Made by a program: the position numbers and the translations under genes
Shown here: positions 47,801 through 59,480 of the stretch, one piece after another
Layout of the letters: every line of letters begins with the position of its first letter
How positions within the stretch are numbered: position 1 is the first letter of the stretch
Notes under the pieces: generated by a model
Told to the model about the DNA's origin: nothing
Seen by the model: only the letters and a program-made list of their open reading frames with translations
The model's database searches: none
Assembly (NCBI GenBank): GCA_037576215.1
Contig: JBANDB010000005.1
Coordinates: 744,001 to 808,000, forward strand
DNA length: 64,000 bases
Origin: Armillaria gallica
Lineage: Eukaryota > Basidiomycota > Agaricomycetes > Agaricales > Physalacriaceae
Reading direction: 5' to 3'

Positions 47801-48159
47801 TCCCCCAATGAACTTGAGGGTTTGTGTGTGTAGTGTTGGGTGTGGGTGTGATCAGTGTCTTTGACGCTGTTGCATTTCTAGCTTGTACACACAGAGTCTC
47901 TTCATCAGGTAATGGTGTTTCAGTAGCAAGCATTGAAGATGACCCTTTTGACAATGCTAAATGAGTGGGAGATTCTTGTAACTGGAGACATGCAGAGGTA
48001 TTTCATAGTCCTCTGCCCAGAACTGGGACATAAGGTGTTTTATGTTTGAATTTTCATGAAATGGTGAAGAATCTGGGTTCACAGCAAGTATGAGCTCACT
48101 ATGAAGGGCAAATTAAAGGGTGATAGGCATATATAAAAGCAATCAAAGAATTGATTTGG

Positions 48160-48500
48160 GATCTGAACTGAGACCCTGATGGTGGGCTCCAGAAATGATG
48201 AGCCTAGACTTCCATGGCAATGGCAATACCAACTCAGAATGAGATTGGGTGAGTTAACATAGTAGCATGGCAATCAAGGCAATCATGTGCACAAGTGGTT
48301 CAAGGCACCTCCATGCAGTAAATCAATTCCTTTATATGCAAGTATACACTGCGACTTTAAGTCTGCGAAGGAGTACTGCTTGGTAGTTGAGTACTAGATG
48401 TTTTGGCTATAAGCCAGTAGGGATATCTTGAAGTGAGAAGGGACAGAAACAGGTATGATGTTAATACCATGAATCTGTATGAGAAAATGTGCTGTGAAAC
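48160..48500 (+). repeat. Dispersed repeat E, CpG-decayed copy
   Basis: Aligns to 58890-59180 (shared gatgagcctagacttcc, caatcaaggcaat, cactgcgactt, ggagtac, taagccag, gggacagaa). At most positions where the other copy has CG, this copy has CA or TG. Confidence 0.75.
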
Positions 48501-49280
48501 TAGAAAACATTAGTAGACAGTAATCTAAGCAGGGCAAATGATGGAAGATGGACTAAACCAATGGCAATCAGTCTAGAAGTGAGAGAGTCGATGAGAAAAC
48601 ATGATGTTGAGGTCGAGTGAGGTGATTGATAATGTAGAAAGAGATACTGAGAGTGGAATAGTGAGAGAAAAAATGGAGCTACGAAAACTAGCAATGATGC
48701 TGGTCCTATGCAGTGTGATGGTGCTGAAGTCAATGTCAAAACTGGTCTTGAAACAATCCTATTCTATATCAAAACTAACCTTCAAGTCCACTTGAGGGAC
48801 TGTCCTATACTGCGGCAATGCAAAAACTTGCTGATACTGATCCTAAGTCTACTCGGAGACTACCCAAGTGGGTGATGATAATGATGGCAAAAGTGAAATG
48901 GTGAAAACTCCAATGGTGTGAAAGTGAAATGATGACAGTCTAATAAAAGATAACACAGGCAAGGTATGGCATGGCAATCACATATTGGCACAATATGAGC
49001 ATGTACCAATAGTGTTAAGAGTGAAGAGCAAGTGTAGAATAACTCTGGTGAGTACAATAGTTAACGTGCAATCGAGAATATGCTGGGGTAAATGGTGTAT
49101 TGCTGTAGAACAGTGAATAGACATTGACACACTTGAAAAGTGTTCACACATGTAATTTTGTGAAATGTATCAATACATACATTTTATAAAGCCCAGATAC
49201 CAAGGCAATGAGATATACCTTAGTGCACAATGTCCTAAGTGCAGACCATGAAGTACCTTGAGTGATGTTTGGTGGAGTGA
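48500..49280. other. Repeat-derived stretch without genes
   Basis: The stretch continues downstream of repeat E, with weak similarity to the sequence after 59180. The only open frames are short and unsupported. Confidence 0.4.
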
Positions 49281-49289
49281 AAGGCTTAG

Positions 49290-50340
49290 CTATAGAGCGA
49301 TACCATAAGGGTCACACTAAGTCTAAAGCCCCAGCACTTGACACTGAGTACACTGACAATGCACAGAAGACATGCACTAAGAATAGAACCAGCAAAGCTC
49401 AGGAGATAATTGATACTTCATGCAACCTTGATCTATGATGCACAAGGCACTGCCATGCCAGGAGCTAGCGCTCTAGACCTCAGAATATTTAGGATTGAAG
49501 TAAGACCAATGTCTCTGACTTCGGCCAATGCGTGCGAGGCCTAGACTAGAAACTAGTGGTCCTAGAAGACCATGAAAATCACTAGAAGATGTTATTACTA
49601 TAAGGATGAGTTGCATGCTAAGCTACAACTCCAAGGAGATACTAGGTGATGTCAGTATGCATGGATAGTGCAGCTAACCAATGTTGTGTGACTGAGAGAC
49701 CAGGATCTGGCCCCAAGCTGGAGCTCTGAGTAAGTGCCAAGCAATGGTGTGATTATGGTGACATGCGTGGGACCCAGGAAAGGAAGTTCCGCCAGCCAAG
49801 AGTTACTATTTAAGGATATATTAATATGTAGAGTGCAGAGTATAAATATTGTAGTGTAGTAATAATGTACAAGTTTCAGACCCCCCTTGTTGGAGTGCAA
49901 AGGCTCTCAGCTTAGCACTCTAGCTTTGGGATTAGTTTGTAGCTTCGAGCGAGAGAATAGACCTTTTATTGATAACATTTGAGTGACTTGAGTAGCACAT
50001 GAGGTGTAGAAAGCTAGCATGGCCTTGTATACTGTTTGAGTGATTGGTTGACTTGTGCTCTAACCTGAGAATAAGAGAATTTGTGTCATTGCAGATGTGC
50101 TCTTGAGTTTTGAGGTTTTCTTGTGACACGCAGTGCTACAGGTGGGAGAGGTTCAAACCCTTTAGCTTGTTGGACAGGGTTTATTTGGTTATTGTGTCTC
50201 TGGATTGCATAGGTTTGAACCCTGTGGGTCTACGATCAGTTTTGGAAGCTTGAGTGCATGGTTTCAAATCCTGTGGCTTGAATGGATGTGTTTTGAAGGG
50301 TTTCTGCTTAGAGTGCAAGCTTTAAGTCATGTTTATGGTG
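49290..50340 (-). repeat. Direct repeat D, copy 2
   Basis: This is the partner of 46440-47800. It ends with two or three aggttcaaaccct / aggtttgaaccctgtgg motifs at 50150-50280, about 180 bp before the pseudokinase exon. Confidence 0.6.
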
Positions 50341-50522
50341 TGTTTAAGTTCCATGCGCTGAGTAATGCAAGGGAGATATTTCTGGACTCCTTAATAGTAG
50401 ACCAGGCAATTGCCCTTGACAAGGATCAGGATGGCAAGAACGAGTGGCCATTTGCTTGCAGAGGTTTAGCAGCCAGTAACCGTCATCAAACAGCATGAAT
50501 TTATTACTGATGATTTCTTTAG

Positions 50523-51710
50523 GATGTGTATAAAGGACTGATGGATGAGAAGCAAGTCTGTATCAAAGTCTTTAGGACATATGGAATGCAGGATGGTGAT
50601 AGGCAGAACCTTTGGAAGGTATGACTACTTTCAACTTTGCTCAACTGTATTTGACAAATCTTCATCTCAGACAATGTGCTGTGAGACCATTGTATGGAAA
50701 CAGCTATGCCACAATCATATTCTTCCTTTTATCAGCGTCGACACCCAATGTTTGTGTTGTAAAATGGGGGATCAGTTTGTTCCCAGTATATACATGCATG
50801 GTGTCAAGCCAATAGTATTGCGCTTGGCTGAGCTCTACAAATGCATGAGGATGTACACTACAGTACCTACTTTTATACTAAATGCTATTTTACTAGAATC
50901 TTCTACACTTTTCCTATATCTTCTTCCTTAATAAGCAAGATCAGCATGATGCTGGATTGTCATATTCCAATGTTTCCAAAAGAGATTTTCTCTTGTATTG
51001 CCTTGTATGAAGAACAGCAACGTCCTCCAGTACTTGGATAACCATCCTGATAAAGACCACCTTATTTGTGTATGTTTTAACTGCCCATATTATTGGCCTC
51101 TTATAATTGTTCATCATAGATTCGTGAGATTGCTACAGTGATCGAGTTCATTCATAACTTTGATCCCAAAGTTGTTCATGGCAATATACACGGGGTAAGC
51201 TAACAAGTCCTTAGGCTATAAAATAAGCAAACTGAAATTTATAGAACAATATTATCGTCAATGACAACGGTCACTGCTGTTTAGCTGACTTCAGAGCCTC
51301 AATCATTGTTGCTACGAATCTTCCTTCCAACACCCAAATGGCACACAATTCATCGTGGTGATTGTGTCCTGAATTACTGAAATATGACCTGGAGACATAT
51401 GTTCTGGCTGATCTACCAAGCAGAGATATTTATGCATTCGGATGCACAATCATCGAGGTGCGTGGGTGTTATGTTGACTAATACCCAGGGATTCACTCAG
51501 TTACCACAGATTTACACTGGCAAGCTTCCCTATGCCTATGTCAAACCCAACACTGCTGTGCAAGACACCATAACCCAGGGTGGTGCATATCCACGGCCTG
51601 ATGAAATCTCTTCTGATCCGCTTTGGATTCTCATACAGCAATGTAGAGCATACGAGCTGGGAGAGCATCCTGATGCAGCTACCATTAAGGCTTCACTTGC
51701 TGAAATGTAA
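50523..51710 (+). pseudogene. Protein kinase-like relic (pseudokinase)
   Basis: Spliced in frame: exon 50523-50618 (VYKGLMDEKQVCIKVFRTYG, with the kinase beta-3 VCIKV and its Lys), then an exon from 50671 (VWKQLCHNHILPFISVD). A later segment at ~51007-51070 (KNSNVLQYLDNHPDKDHL) is followed by ~51122-51196 (EFIHNFDPKVVHGNIHG), ~51244-51457 (NNIIVNDNGHCCLADFRAS; DIYAFGCTIIE) and ~51511-51710 (IYTGKLPYAYVKP; PDAATIKASL). This is the layout of basidiomycete tyrosine-kinase-like domains. The catalytic HGD is HGN, the following Lys is His, and DFG is DFR. TGA at 51359-51361 precedes the CPEL motif. About 250 bp (50760-51006) does not fit. It is catalytically dead and broken. Confidence 0.75.
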
Positions 51711-51719
51711 AGAAGACCC

Positions 51720-53960
51720 AGTGTATTTCTTATAACAAGATAATGTGTTCAATTCATCATTATATTTATGAGAATTCCTCAGGACTTTCACATCTATGAT
51801 ATATGTCTCGCCTGAGAAATCATTGACCACACTCAGTGTGATATCAAAGCCTGTCAGGAAGTCGAATAATACAATCTATGTGGTAGTGTAGAGTCGAAGA
51901 TCGTATTCAGCTGTATCAGATTAAGATCGCATGAAGAGCTAGAGAAACAAATATTCAGGCAGAAGATCTGGATGTAAACACAGCTCACGAAGACCATCAT
52001 ACTGACAAAAACAACGACCCATCATCCAGTTTGAATATGCCACTGTCTGGGCATGCTACTCCTCTGTAAATGAGAAATTATCTCCATGTAATGAAAAGCT
52101 TCAATTTGCCTATGATCGTCTGGAAGCTCCCTCGAGGGAACTAAAATTGATAGGCCAGTCACCTGGAGGCCATCTGCTTCCGTCCCACATTCACAGTAAG
52201 TCAATACAGGTAGTCAAAAGCCAGGTCTTCGTCTGTGCCATCTACGTGCTTATACACAACGTGGGTATCAACAATGATGGCTAATGAAAAGGACTGGAAG
52301 GCAAGGGCACTAATGCTGTCTCCAGGGATGATGATACCTTGTCCCGATGAAGTAATAAGATCATCGTAATGGCCATAAGACACTAAGGATTGATGTCTAA
52401 GTGATGGGCAAAGGTCACTTTCACAGCTTACTCACTGGTGTACTTGATGCGGTTAAGCTTGGAGTACAGGGCCTATGCGTAAGTCAATACATGAAGTTGT
52501 GCTTTCTATGTGTTGCCATCACCGTGGTGTTCCACATGGAGTCCGAAAATCAGGCTTGACATTGTGTGATGTAACAGAATGCAGGCATCTGTAGTATTGC
52601 ATGTATGAACGCAAGTTTGTCTTTGATCATAACTAGGATTTGGATATGTACTAAGTCTTGACCTAAGGGATATTTAATGTAGCTGAAGAGTTGTTCAACA
52701 TACACTGTACCTTCACTCCACCACACCCGAGGATACAATCAGTACTTTGGTCCTAGGCTTGCCACCTGGCGTACCCTGCCTCGATCTCCTTCACCAAGTC
52801 GCAATGTTTAACAACCTCTAGGCTCTCCAAAAACAACGTGGTGTCCATCCAACTAATGGAGAATCTATGTGAAAGGGAAATGTTAACAAGGCGATTGGAC
52901 AGACCCAGGGAGTTTTGACCATGATGACGAAAAACTCTGAGGACACTTATAAACAACGCAGAAGGCTGGATGAGTGATCACACACCTGGGCTCCATTCGT
53001 AGTATTAGCCATAGAGAGAAGGTCGGGTTCTGTATGCTTCAGCTTGAAGTTCATGTCTATAGTAAGATTCCGTGGGCTACATGATAGATAAATAATCAGT
53101 GCTGCACCTTTGAACTTCTCCTTATACTGGCACTGTTATGCGCTGTGAAGTCGCCACTCTAGATTTTGAACTACAGCATACTAAGAATGGCATTGCAGGA
53201 GATGACTCATGCCAGGAGTGATACAATGGAAGCCAAAGCCAAAATATCCCAATTCATACTCTCCGGCTGCCAGCTCCCTGAAATTCTTCTCCATCTTGGG
53301 AACGATATTGTCATACAGCTTAAAGACATTCCGGCCTTCAGGTTGGGGACCGATAGAACTGTTGAGCTTTCCTGTTCATCATTCGGCCTATGCTGCCCCA
53401 TTGCATGCTGGTTACTCACCAAGAGGTTTGCCCTACGATAAAACAGACTCATTCCTCCCTGTCATTTTATGGACCAAAGAGAGTTGTGTTGCAATACCAT
53501 CATAGGAAGCTAAAACCGATGAGCATAGCCTCACACAGAAGGAAGGAAACATATGACTCTGCACTGCCACAATATCCCCTCCCACTGCTCGGCCATATCT
53601 CATTGACAACAAATGCATCGAACACTGTGTTGCTGTCATCCTTGACAATGATGGGTGCACTAGTGGACTTTGTCTGCTCTGACTGTCAATACAGCGTGGT
53701 GAGGGAAATGCCGTGCTGGTCCAGGAAATAGAGAAAGGTCCACATATGAGACTGATGCCAAGATGATGGTGACGATCCCCAGGTCCAATATCGGAGGTGA
53801 TGGCTCCTTATCATGAAACAAAGGAACGTGCAGTAGCTTGTCCAACACATCGCGCTGCACACAAATTCCACATGCTTCGCTTGCACTGCAGTGGCTGGTA
53901 TGATTTAACCCCATGAAAACGAGACCTTAAATGGTTTCGCTTTAAAGGTCCGATTTCTGG
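51720..53960. other. Decayed coding region, unidentified
   Basis: Short protein-like frames occur on both strands. Minus-strand examples are 52201-52383 (IIIPGDSISALAFQSFSL) and 52753-52956, plus a minus frame near 53180-53400 (FKLYDNIVPKMEKNF; GEYELGYFGFGFHCITPG). I cannot join them or name a family. They look like eroded exons of one or two minus-strand genes. No repeat structure was seen here. Confidence 0.3.
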
Positions 53961-54480
53961 GGCTAAAAACAGGACCAGAAAAGTTGTTAGTAAAATGTAC
54001 CATTTGGAGATACAATCTAAGGGACCGGAAATGCCCTGTTTTAGCTCACTTTTAAAGGCAAAAGAATCCAAGGCAAAATGTAAGCTTTGTCAAGGTATTT
54101 TACAGACCATGTTTTGAGAGCCTCAAACTTTACCATTTTAGGATGCCATTTATTCAAATGAGAAACTGAGGGTTTTTTGGCATAGAAAAGGAGCAGAAAA
54201 GGATGTGTTTTTCATTGACATTCTCAGAGACAAAAACAGATCGTTCACTTTCAAAGAAAACATTTGAAAAATGAAAGGTTTTACATCTCATTTTTCCTAC
54301 AGTAAAATGCATCACGTGCCCAGTGTGCGCCAGGCTCCACGCCGAGCGTCATGCCCAATGCCTGCTGAGCATTGCGCCCAATGCCTACCAAGCTCCATGC
54401 TTAGAGTCCACTAAGCTCCATGCCAACTCAGTCGCCTAGTGCCTGCCAAACTATATGCCCCAAATTGCTCCTATCATGAC
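53920..54480. repeat. A/T-rich repeat with adjoining minisatellite
   Basis: 53925-54310 is rich in aaaatg/ccatttt-type words and shares gaccttaaatggtttcg with the element at 26283-26527. 54310-54470 holds imperfect tandem units around gcccaatgcctgccaagctcc. No gene was seen. Confidence 0.45.
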
Positions 54481-54615
54481 TGGTTTTGCAACAATACCTG
54501 CTTTCATGGAACCTTTTCACAGTGAGCTGCACAATGCCTCTCCCTTTGCTCTGATCATCTTCTCGAAATTGATGAACGACAGGGATTCTGAGGGTGTCAT
54601 CTTTCTAAACACATG

Positions 54616-54987
54616 TTAGGACATTGAAAGCAGGAGTTCATTTCTTTTTGTTAGGAACATGAGGCATTTCAAGATCCCTGTAGCGGCAGCTGCATCGTCG
54701 ACTTGGGTGTCCAATTCCCTAATACATTTACCATCCTCGCTCTTCCGGAGTTTTACTCCCTTGCCCCCACCCTGATATAAACAGCTCAGACTTCCTCTCT
54801 GGGTGGTACATGTGGCCAGCGGATAGTAATACGAAGTTGTACTGTGCCAAGGCCAAGCAGGGGATTCCACTGGATTCTGTGAGCTTACCGACTTGAAGGG
54901 TATCGGTGGGAGGACTGTCTGGAGAAATTCAGCAAGGTTTTGGGTGCCAGAGGCCTGCCATATGATGGATTTGCCGAAAAAGAGCAC
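54616..54987 (-). CDS. Hypothetical ORF
   Basis: This minus-strand open frame of 123 codons begins MLFFGKSIIWQASGTQNLAE and continues with FLQTVLPPIPFKSVSSQNPV. I do not recognise it. It is flanked by a minisatellite and by sequence without genes. It could be an exon of a decayed gene. There is no splice or domain evidence. Confidence 0.2.
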   Translation of the reverse strand: MLFFGKSIIWQASGTQNLAEFLQTVLPPIPFKSVSSQNPVESPAWPWHSTTSYYYPLATCTTQRGSLSCLYQGGGKGVKLRKSEDGKCIRELDTQVDDAAAATGILKCLMFLTKRNELLLSMS

Positions 54988-55354
54988 AGCTTGGTCGATT
55001 GAATCAGGACAGGTTCGTATTAGGACTTAGATGGCCTGAGGGAAAACTTACGCTGTCTCTATTAGAAATAGAACAGGGATTGTAATATCTGTCACAGACC
55101 TGTTGTAAATAATATTATTCATGATCAATCAGGTTGGCAGGTATCATCGTACAGTATGTACAACACGCCGCCTCACACGGATCCGACGGAGAAAATCTAT
55201 GCATACAACCAGTGGCAGATTTCCATATGAATTTGACATGCGTTCTTTTTGGCCTGTGATATCAGAAGCAGGCGACTCTAGCAGAAGTTAAACGACAAAA
55301 ACATTGAGGTCAACAGTCCAGTCCTGTATGATCTCTTAGGGGATCGGACCCAGG

Positions 55355-55681
55355 ATGTTGGTGTATGCTGACCGTCGCACTGACAGATGCATTCTATGTA
55401 GCCTGTCAAGTTCTCCAATAAAACTTGAAGGAGTGACCGAGCAGAAAGTATCGCTTCAGTCATTGATCCGGGATCAGAAGGCATTGCCTGAGAAAACGCT
55501 CCAGGAGCAGAAGACATTGCTTGAGAAGACACATAGCAGTCATCTTGAGTGCTCGCTACAAGAGCAGAGAACATCTCAAGAATGCAAATTACAGGACCAG
55601 AAAGACGTATGGGAGAAATTGATAGCTGGTCAGAAGGCACTCTTCAACAGGAACCTTGAAGACCAAAATTCGTGGTTATAG
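55355..55681 (+). CDS. Coiled-coil fragment with LQEQK repeats
   Basis: This open frame of 108 codons has a C-terminal half made of imperfect 9-17-residue units (ALPEKTLQEQKTLLEKT; LQEQRTSQECKLQDQKDVWE). That predicts a continuous coiled coil. The first ~30 residues look unrelated and may be chance upstream frame. No partner domain is seen. It is probably a fragment of a repetitive coiled-coil gene that grew by tandem duplication. Confidence 0.35.
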   Translation: MLVYADRRTDRCILCSLSSSPIKLEGVTEQKVSLQSLIRDQKALPEKTLQEQKTLLEKTHSSHLECSLQEQRTSQECKLQDQKDVWEKLIAGQKALFNRNLEDQNSWL

Positions 55682-56304
55682 TGACCGTTCTAAGTATACG
55701 CATAGGCTTGCTAATCGACCCAGACTCGGCAGACTCGGCAAGTTCAGCTGTCCAGCCGATTGATTATTCTGGCAAATTAGCAAATCACATGATCCTGATC
55801 CCCCGATATGGCAAGTATTCTACAAGTTCGAGTGGATCAAAGCGCTTCTGTGGACGAGGAAAGGGGTACAATATTCAGTGGATGTACTTAAATGTTTGTC
55901 CAATATGTGCGGAACTTTGTGACCATATGTTCATCACAAATATACCCCACACTTGTGGCTGCAGCAGCCTACTTAGCTAATTTTTGTTTGTGTATGCATG
56001 TCACTGTAATTATTCCAAGGTTGAGACCAAGTTCATTTATTGATGTTCATTTGTATGTGCATATCAGTGCCATCAACCTTCTTTATTTGACCCAACTACA
56101 CACAGCTTCCCTTTACCACCATTCTCATTTTTTTTTGATCTCTCTGTTTCATCACTTTCTCACTCTTTTGGCTCCTTGTTCATCTGTTGGTCCCTATGGG
56201 TCAAATTATGGGCCCTGTAGCCAGGGGTTGCTCGCACCAATTCCTTCGTTCATTGTCCCGCCCTCCTGCGGCATCTTCTGGAAGTTCCGAGACGACACCT
56301 AGGT

Positions 56305-56751
56305 ATGTCTGCGAAACGTAGTCGATCTCCATCAACGGTTCCAAACGAGATGCCCAGGGATGAGGATTTCAGTACCATTGCTATTGATGCATGCACATTG
56401 CCCCACCCTCCCGCAGCGTCTTCTGAGAACTCTGACGCAGTGCCTAGGTACGTCTATGAAAATAGTCGCTCTGCATTGAGAGTTCCAACCGATACACCCA
56501 GAAACCTGACCACTGGGGCCCCTCACTCACACACTGATGAGAGTCCCAAAGTCATTGCGATGGACGTGTGCAACAGACACTACAGATCCTCTCTCAACAC
56601 CACTGATGCCAACAGTAGTATTCCATCTAACAGCAAGGAAAAATCATCTTCATGCCTAGAGGTGGTAGGCATTTCCCTGGTAATGTTTACATGGCTTCGC
56701 AGGGTGATCTTTAGCTTGGGTCGCTGCAGTCGCAAGGTTAGAAGGCATTGA
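56305..56751 (+). CDS. Hypothetical 148-aa protein with internal duplication
   Basis: ATG at 56305 opens 148 codons (MSAKRSRSPSTVPNEMPRDE). The polar, Ser/Thr/Pro-rich body ends in a hydrophobic segment (VVGISLVMFTWLRRVIFSLG), a possible membrane anchor. At DNA level the stretch ccaccctcccgcagcgtctt...gcctaggtacgtct (56401-56460) repeats ccgccctcctgcggcatctt...cacctaggtatgtct just upstream (56258-56310). The start codon region is therefore part of an old tandem duplication, and the gene may begin earlier. Function unknown. Confidence 0.35.
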   Translation: MSAKRSRSPSTVPNEMPRDEDFSTIAIDACTLPHPPAASSENSDAVPRYVYENSRSALRVPTDTPRNLTTGAPHSHTDESPKVIAMDVCNRHYRSSLNTTDANSSIPSNSKEKSSSCLEVVGISLVMFTWLRRVIFSLGRCSRKVRRH

Positions 56752-57132
56752 TATCATGGTGGCTCGTTTCCTCGTACCTTCACTGTTAATTATTTCCGAA
56801 GTCACTCACCGCATATTGTATGTACATTGCATGACATTCACTCATTTCTTGGCATTGTGGGTCTGGTCATATTTCACTTGTATTCATATTTTCTCTAGCT
56901 TACTTATATCTTGTTGTACTGTACAATTGCTCTCTTGAACCCGATGACAAATAAGACAGACAGGTCGTGTCAGTGGCAGATTCAATTGAGTTGTATCGAT
57001 TATTAGAGCCTTTGCGATATATGTCAACTACTTCACCGAGATAAAAGTGCTCAGTTCTTTGCATTGTAACAAGCTTTCCCGGGGTAAGCAGCATAAATGT
57101 AGAAACATTCCGATTTATCAGTGAGGGAACGA

Positions 57133-58026
57133 CTAAAAAGAGGTGAGATAACTAGATTGCAAATTAAACATGAACAGACCTTGTGGATTCACAATAGCCT
57201 CTATTTGCTTGGCCACATTTTTCCACATCATTTCACTGTATTTCTGAGGCTTCTTGGCTTGGAGACCCAAGTCCAGATCTTGAGCAAGCCGTAAACGATG
57301 TGACGCCTCCTTCAAGGATATTTTTCCATCAGTTGGTTCTTCCTGGAAGGCCGCCAATGCAAACTTTGGATTAAGGCAAACAATGCGCTCTGACCGAGTC
57401 GTTGTTCCTGATTGGAGTCATTTGCGATATTCAACAAGTTTCAGGATGGAAACCTCTCCTGAGTCATCAAGAATCATACTCATCACAGATGGTATTGTCA
57501 GTGTGGTGTTTGCAAAGATGCTTGCTATCATTTCAGAATGGTCTGAATTACTATCAGGATTTGCATTGGTGCCTGAGAAACCGATGTTGTACCACTTGAC
57601 TCAAGCTCTGCCATTGCAGAGGCAAAATCGGAACACAATGCTGCATCCTGCATGATATGGCTGAGAATGCTTGCAGAATCCAACTTGACTGCCATCAGTC
57701 GGAGTCTTGAGTTCATCAAATTCCTCCTCTGAGTCTGTGTCGAGATCATCGAGGTCAGAATCATCTGGCTCCATATCTGATTGCTGGGCACCCTTTGTTG
57801 AGGCATCTTTAGCCTTCCTCTGTGAACACCTCATGGGAAGCAATATAAGCGGCTTCTCAGCTCTCGGGATAGGTACGGTGATGTGCTTGGTAACGGCGAG
57901 TGGCAAATGGACTAGAGGCTGGCAATGAACACCAACAACACTAAACCAATCACTAACTCTACACTTATCACCAATGTATTGAATTCGGGTGTTTCGAGTA
58001 CGATAGAAGCACTCTGCAGACTTCAA
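57133..58026 (-). pseudogene. Uncharacterised gene remnant with acidic segment
   Basis: Minus-strand frames at 57601-58026 (CFYRTRNTRIQYIGDKCRVS; VSDWFSVVGVHCQPLVHL; later an acidic DSDLDDLDTDSEEEFDEL) and 57133-57357 (KISLKEASHRLRLAQDLDLG) look like parts of one protein. No intact splicing between them is found. The upstream end at ~58030 abuts the ACTAGT-rich block. On the other side of that block (60916-61221) another protein-like minus-strand frame begins. The block may have split one gene. No family recognised. Confidence 0.35.
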
Positions 58027-58889
58027 TAATCAAGGAAAGTTGTTTAAAGACGTTTTATTTCATTACTAGTGAGCTATACAAGTGTACTACTCGCACTAGT
58101 GGGGTTTGTAAGACACAATTGGATGAATAGTGACTCGACTTGAGCTACTGCGCTCGCTCTGACTGGGACTGCTTCGAACTAGTGGCTCTCTTGGCCCTGT
58201 AATGTCTTACAAGTGAATAAACACTTGACTAGTCGCTTTCTAGGCAGACTAGTGGCGCTCTTGGCCTAAGAATAATACTTTAAACTTCGAGAACTTGCTT
58301 GAACTAACTTCGAAACACTCTTGGCCTTTGCAGGACACAAAAGATTACTCTAAGACACTTCTATTCACTCAATGCTATGGGTAACTTAGCGACTAGTAGC
58401 CGCTTCATCGAGGTTAAGCACAAAAGCCTTTAATTGGGGCACTAGATACTGACTAGTAGGTCACAATTGCGGGGATGGCTTGCCTGAGCCACGCGTGCGC
58501 CTATTCTACTACTTATATACTGACAAACAAGGTACGATTGAGATATAAATAACTGACTAGAGGGGTATTATTGATAAGGATTTCTTGGCTAGTCACGAAT
58601 AATGGTGAATAATCACGCAATAGTCGGTCTAGAAACGATCGCTTGCTGACTAGTGAGCCTAGGAGCTCCGCTAGCAGTTGTATTCCGTGTCCTGGGCCCA
58701 GCGACGCTCCACTAGTGCCAAGGATAAATGACTAGCCAGGCGAGCGTGCCTGTAACAGCTGTCGATCGTGATCGAAGGCGCAGCCCGGCTATACTAGTAC
58801 CGATCGCAATGGATCTGTATCGCACCCGGCGGATCTACCGCAAGGTTAATCCGTTGCTAATTCATTTCTAAGTCCTGTTTCGAGATTGC

Positions 58890-59180
58890 CGCTGATGAGC
58901 CTAGACTTCCGTGGCAACGGCAACACCCAAAACTCGGAGAGAGCTTAGGCAATTAACGTAGCAACACAGCAATCAAGGCAATGTGTTTGCGAGTGGTTCG
59001 GTGCACCTCCGTGCGGTCAATTCCTCAATAACACAAGATACACTGCGACTTTTCAGTCAGCGAAGTAGTACTCTTGGTCAAGGAGTACTAATAGACGTTG
59101 GCTGTAAGCCAGGAAGGATCTCGATAAACGAGATGGGACAGAATCTGGTATGACTTGAATACCAAGAAACCGTGATAGAA
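58890..59180 (+). repeat. Dispersed repeat E, CpG-retaining copy
   Basis: This is the partner of 48160-48500. It keeps CG dinucleotides at sites that are CA or TG in the other copy, so it is closer to the ancestral sequence. Its order of shared blocks is the same as in the 48-kb copy. Confidence 0.75.
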
Positions 59181-59189
59181 ACTGCGAAA

Positions 59190-59480
59190 ATGGTCTAGAG
59201 ACCACGAAAATGGGTCTAGAAATCGTAGCAACGCGCTAGAAATCGTAGAAACAGTCGAGAAAACATGGGGAGGGACTGGAAAACGTGGGGAGGGACTAGA
59301 AAACGTTGCGATGCTCTAGTAATCGTGGGGGAGGACGAGTAATCGTGTGGAAGGACTGGTAATTGTAGCAATGCTCTAGAAATCGTAGCAACACGCTAGA
59401 AAACGTTGCGATGCTCTAGAAATCGTGGCAATGGACTAGAAGACGTCGAAATAGCCTAGTAAACGTGGCTTGGGGTGTAC
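59190..59480 (+). repeat. Minisatellite, ~22-24 bp unit
   Basis: About twelve tandem variants of ctagaaatcgtagcaatg (or ctagaaaacgtggggaggga) occur in a row. Several sub-variants (gcaatgct, ggggaggga) interleave, indicating repeated slippage or unequal exchange. Confidence 0.85.

Noticed and set aside
46440..50340. LTRs of one retrotransposon formed by the D repeats
   Set aside because: The D copies are direct repeats, but the gag relic lies outside them and the sequence between contains only repeat E. No primer-binding site or polypurine tract was seen.
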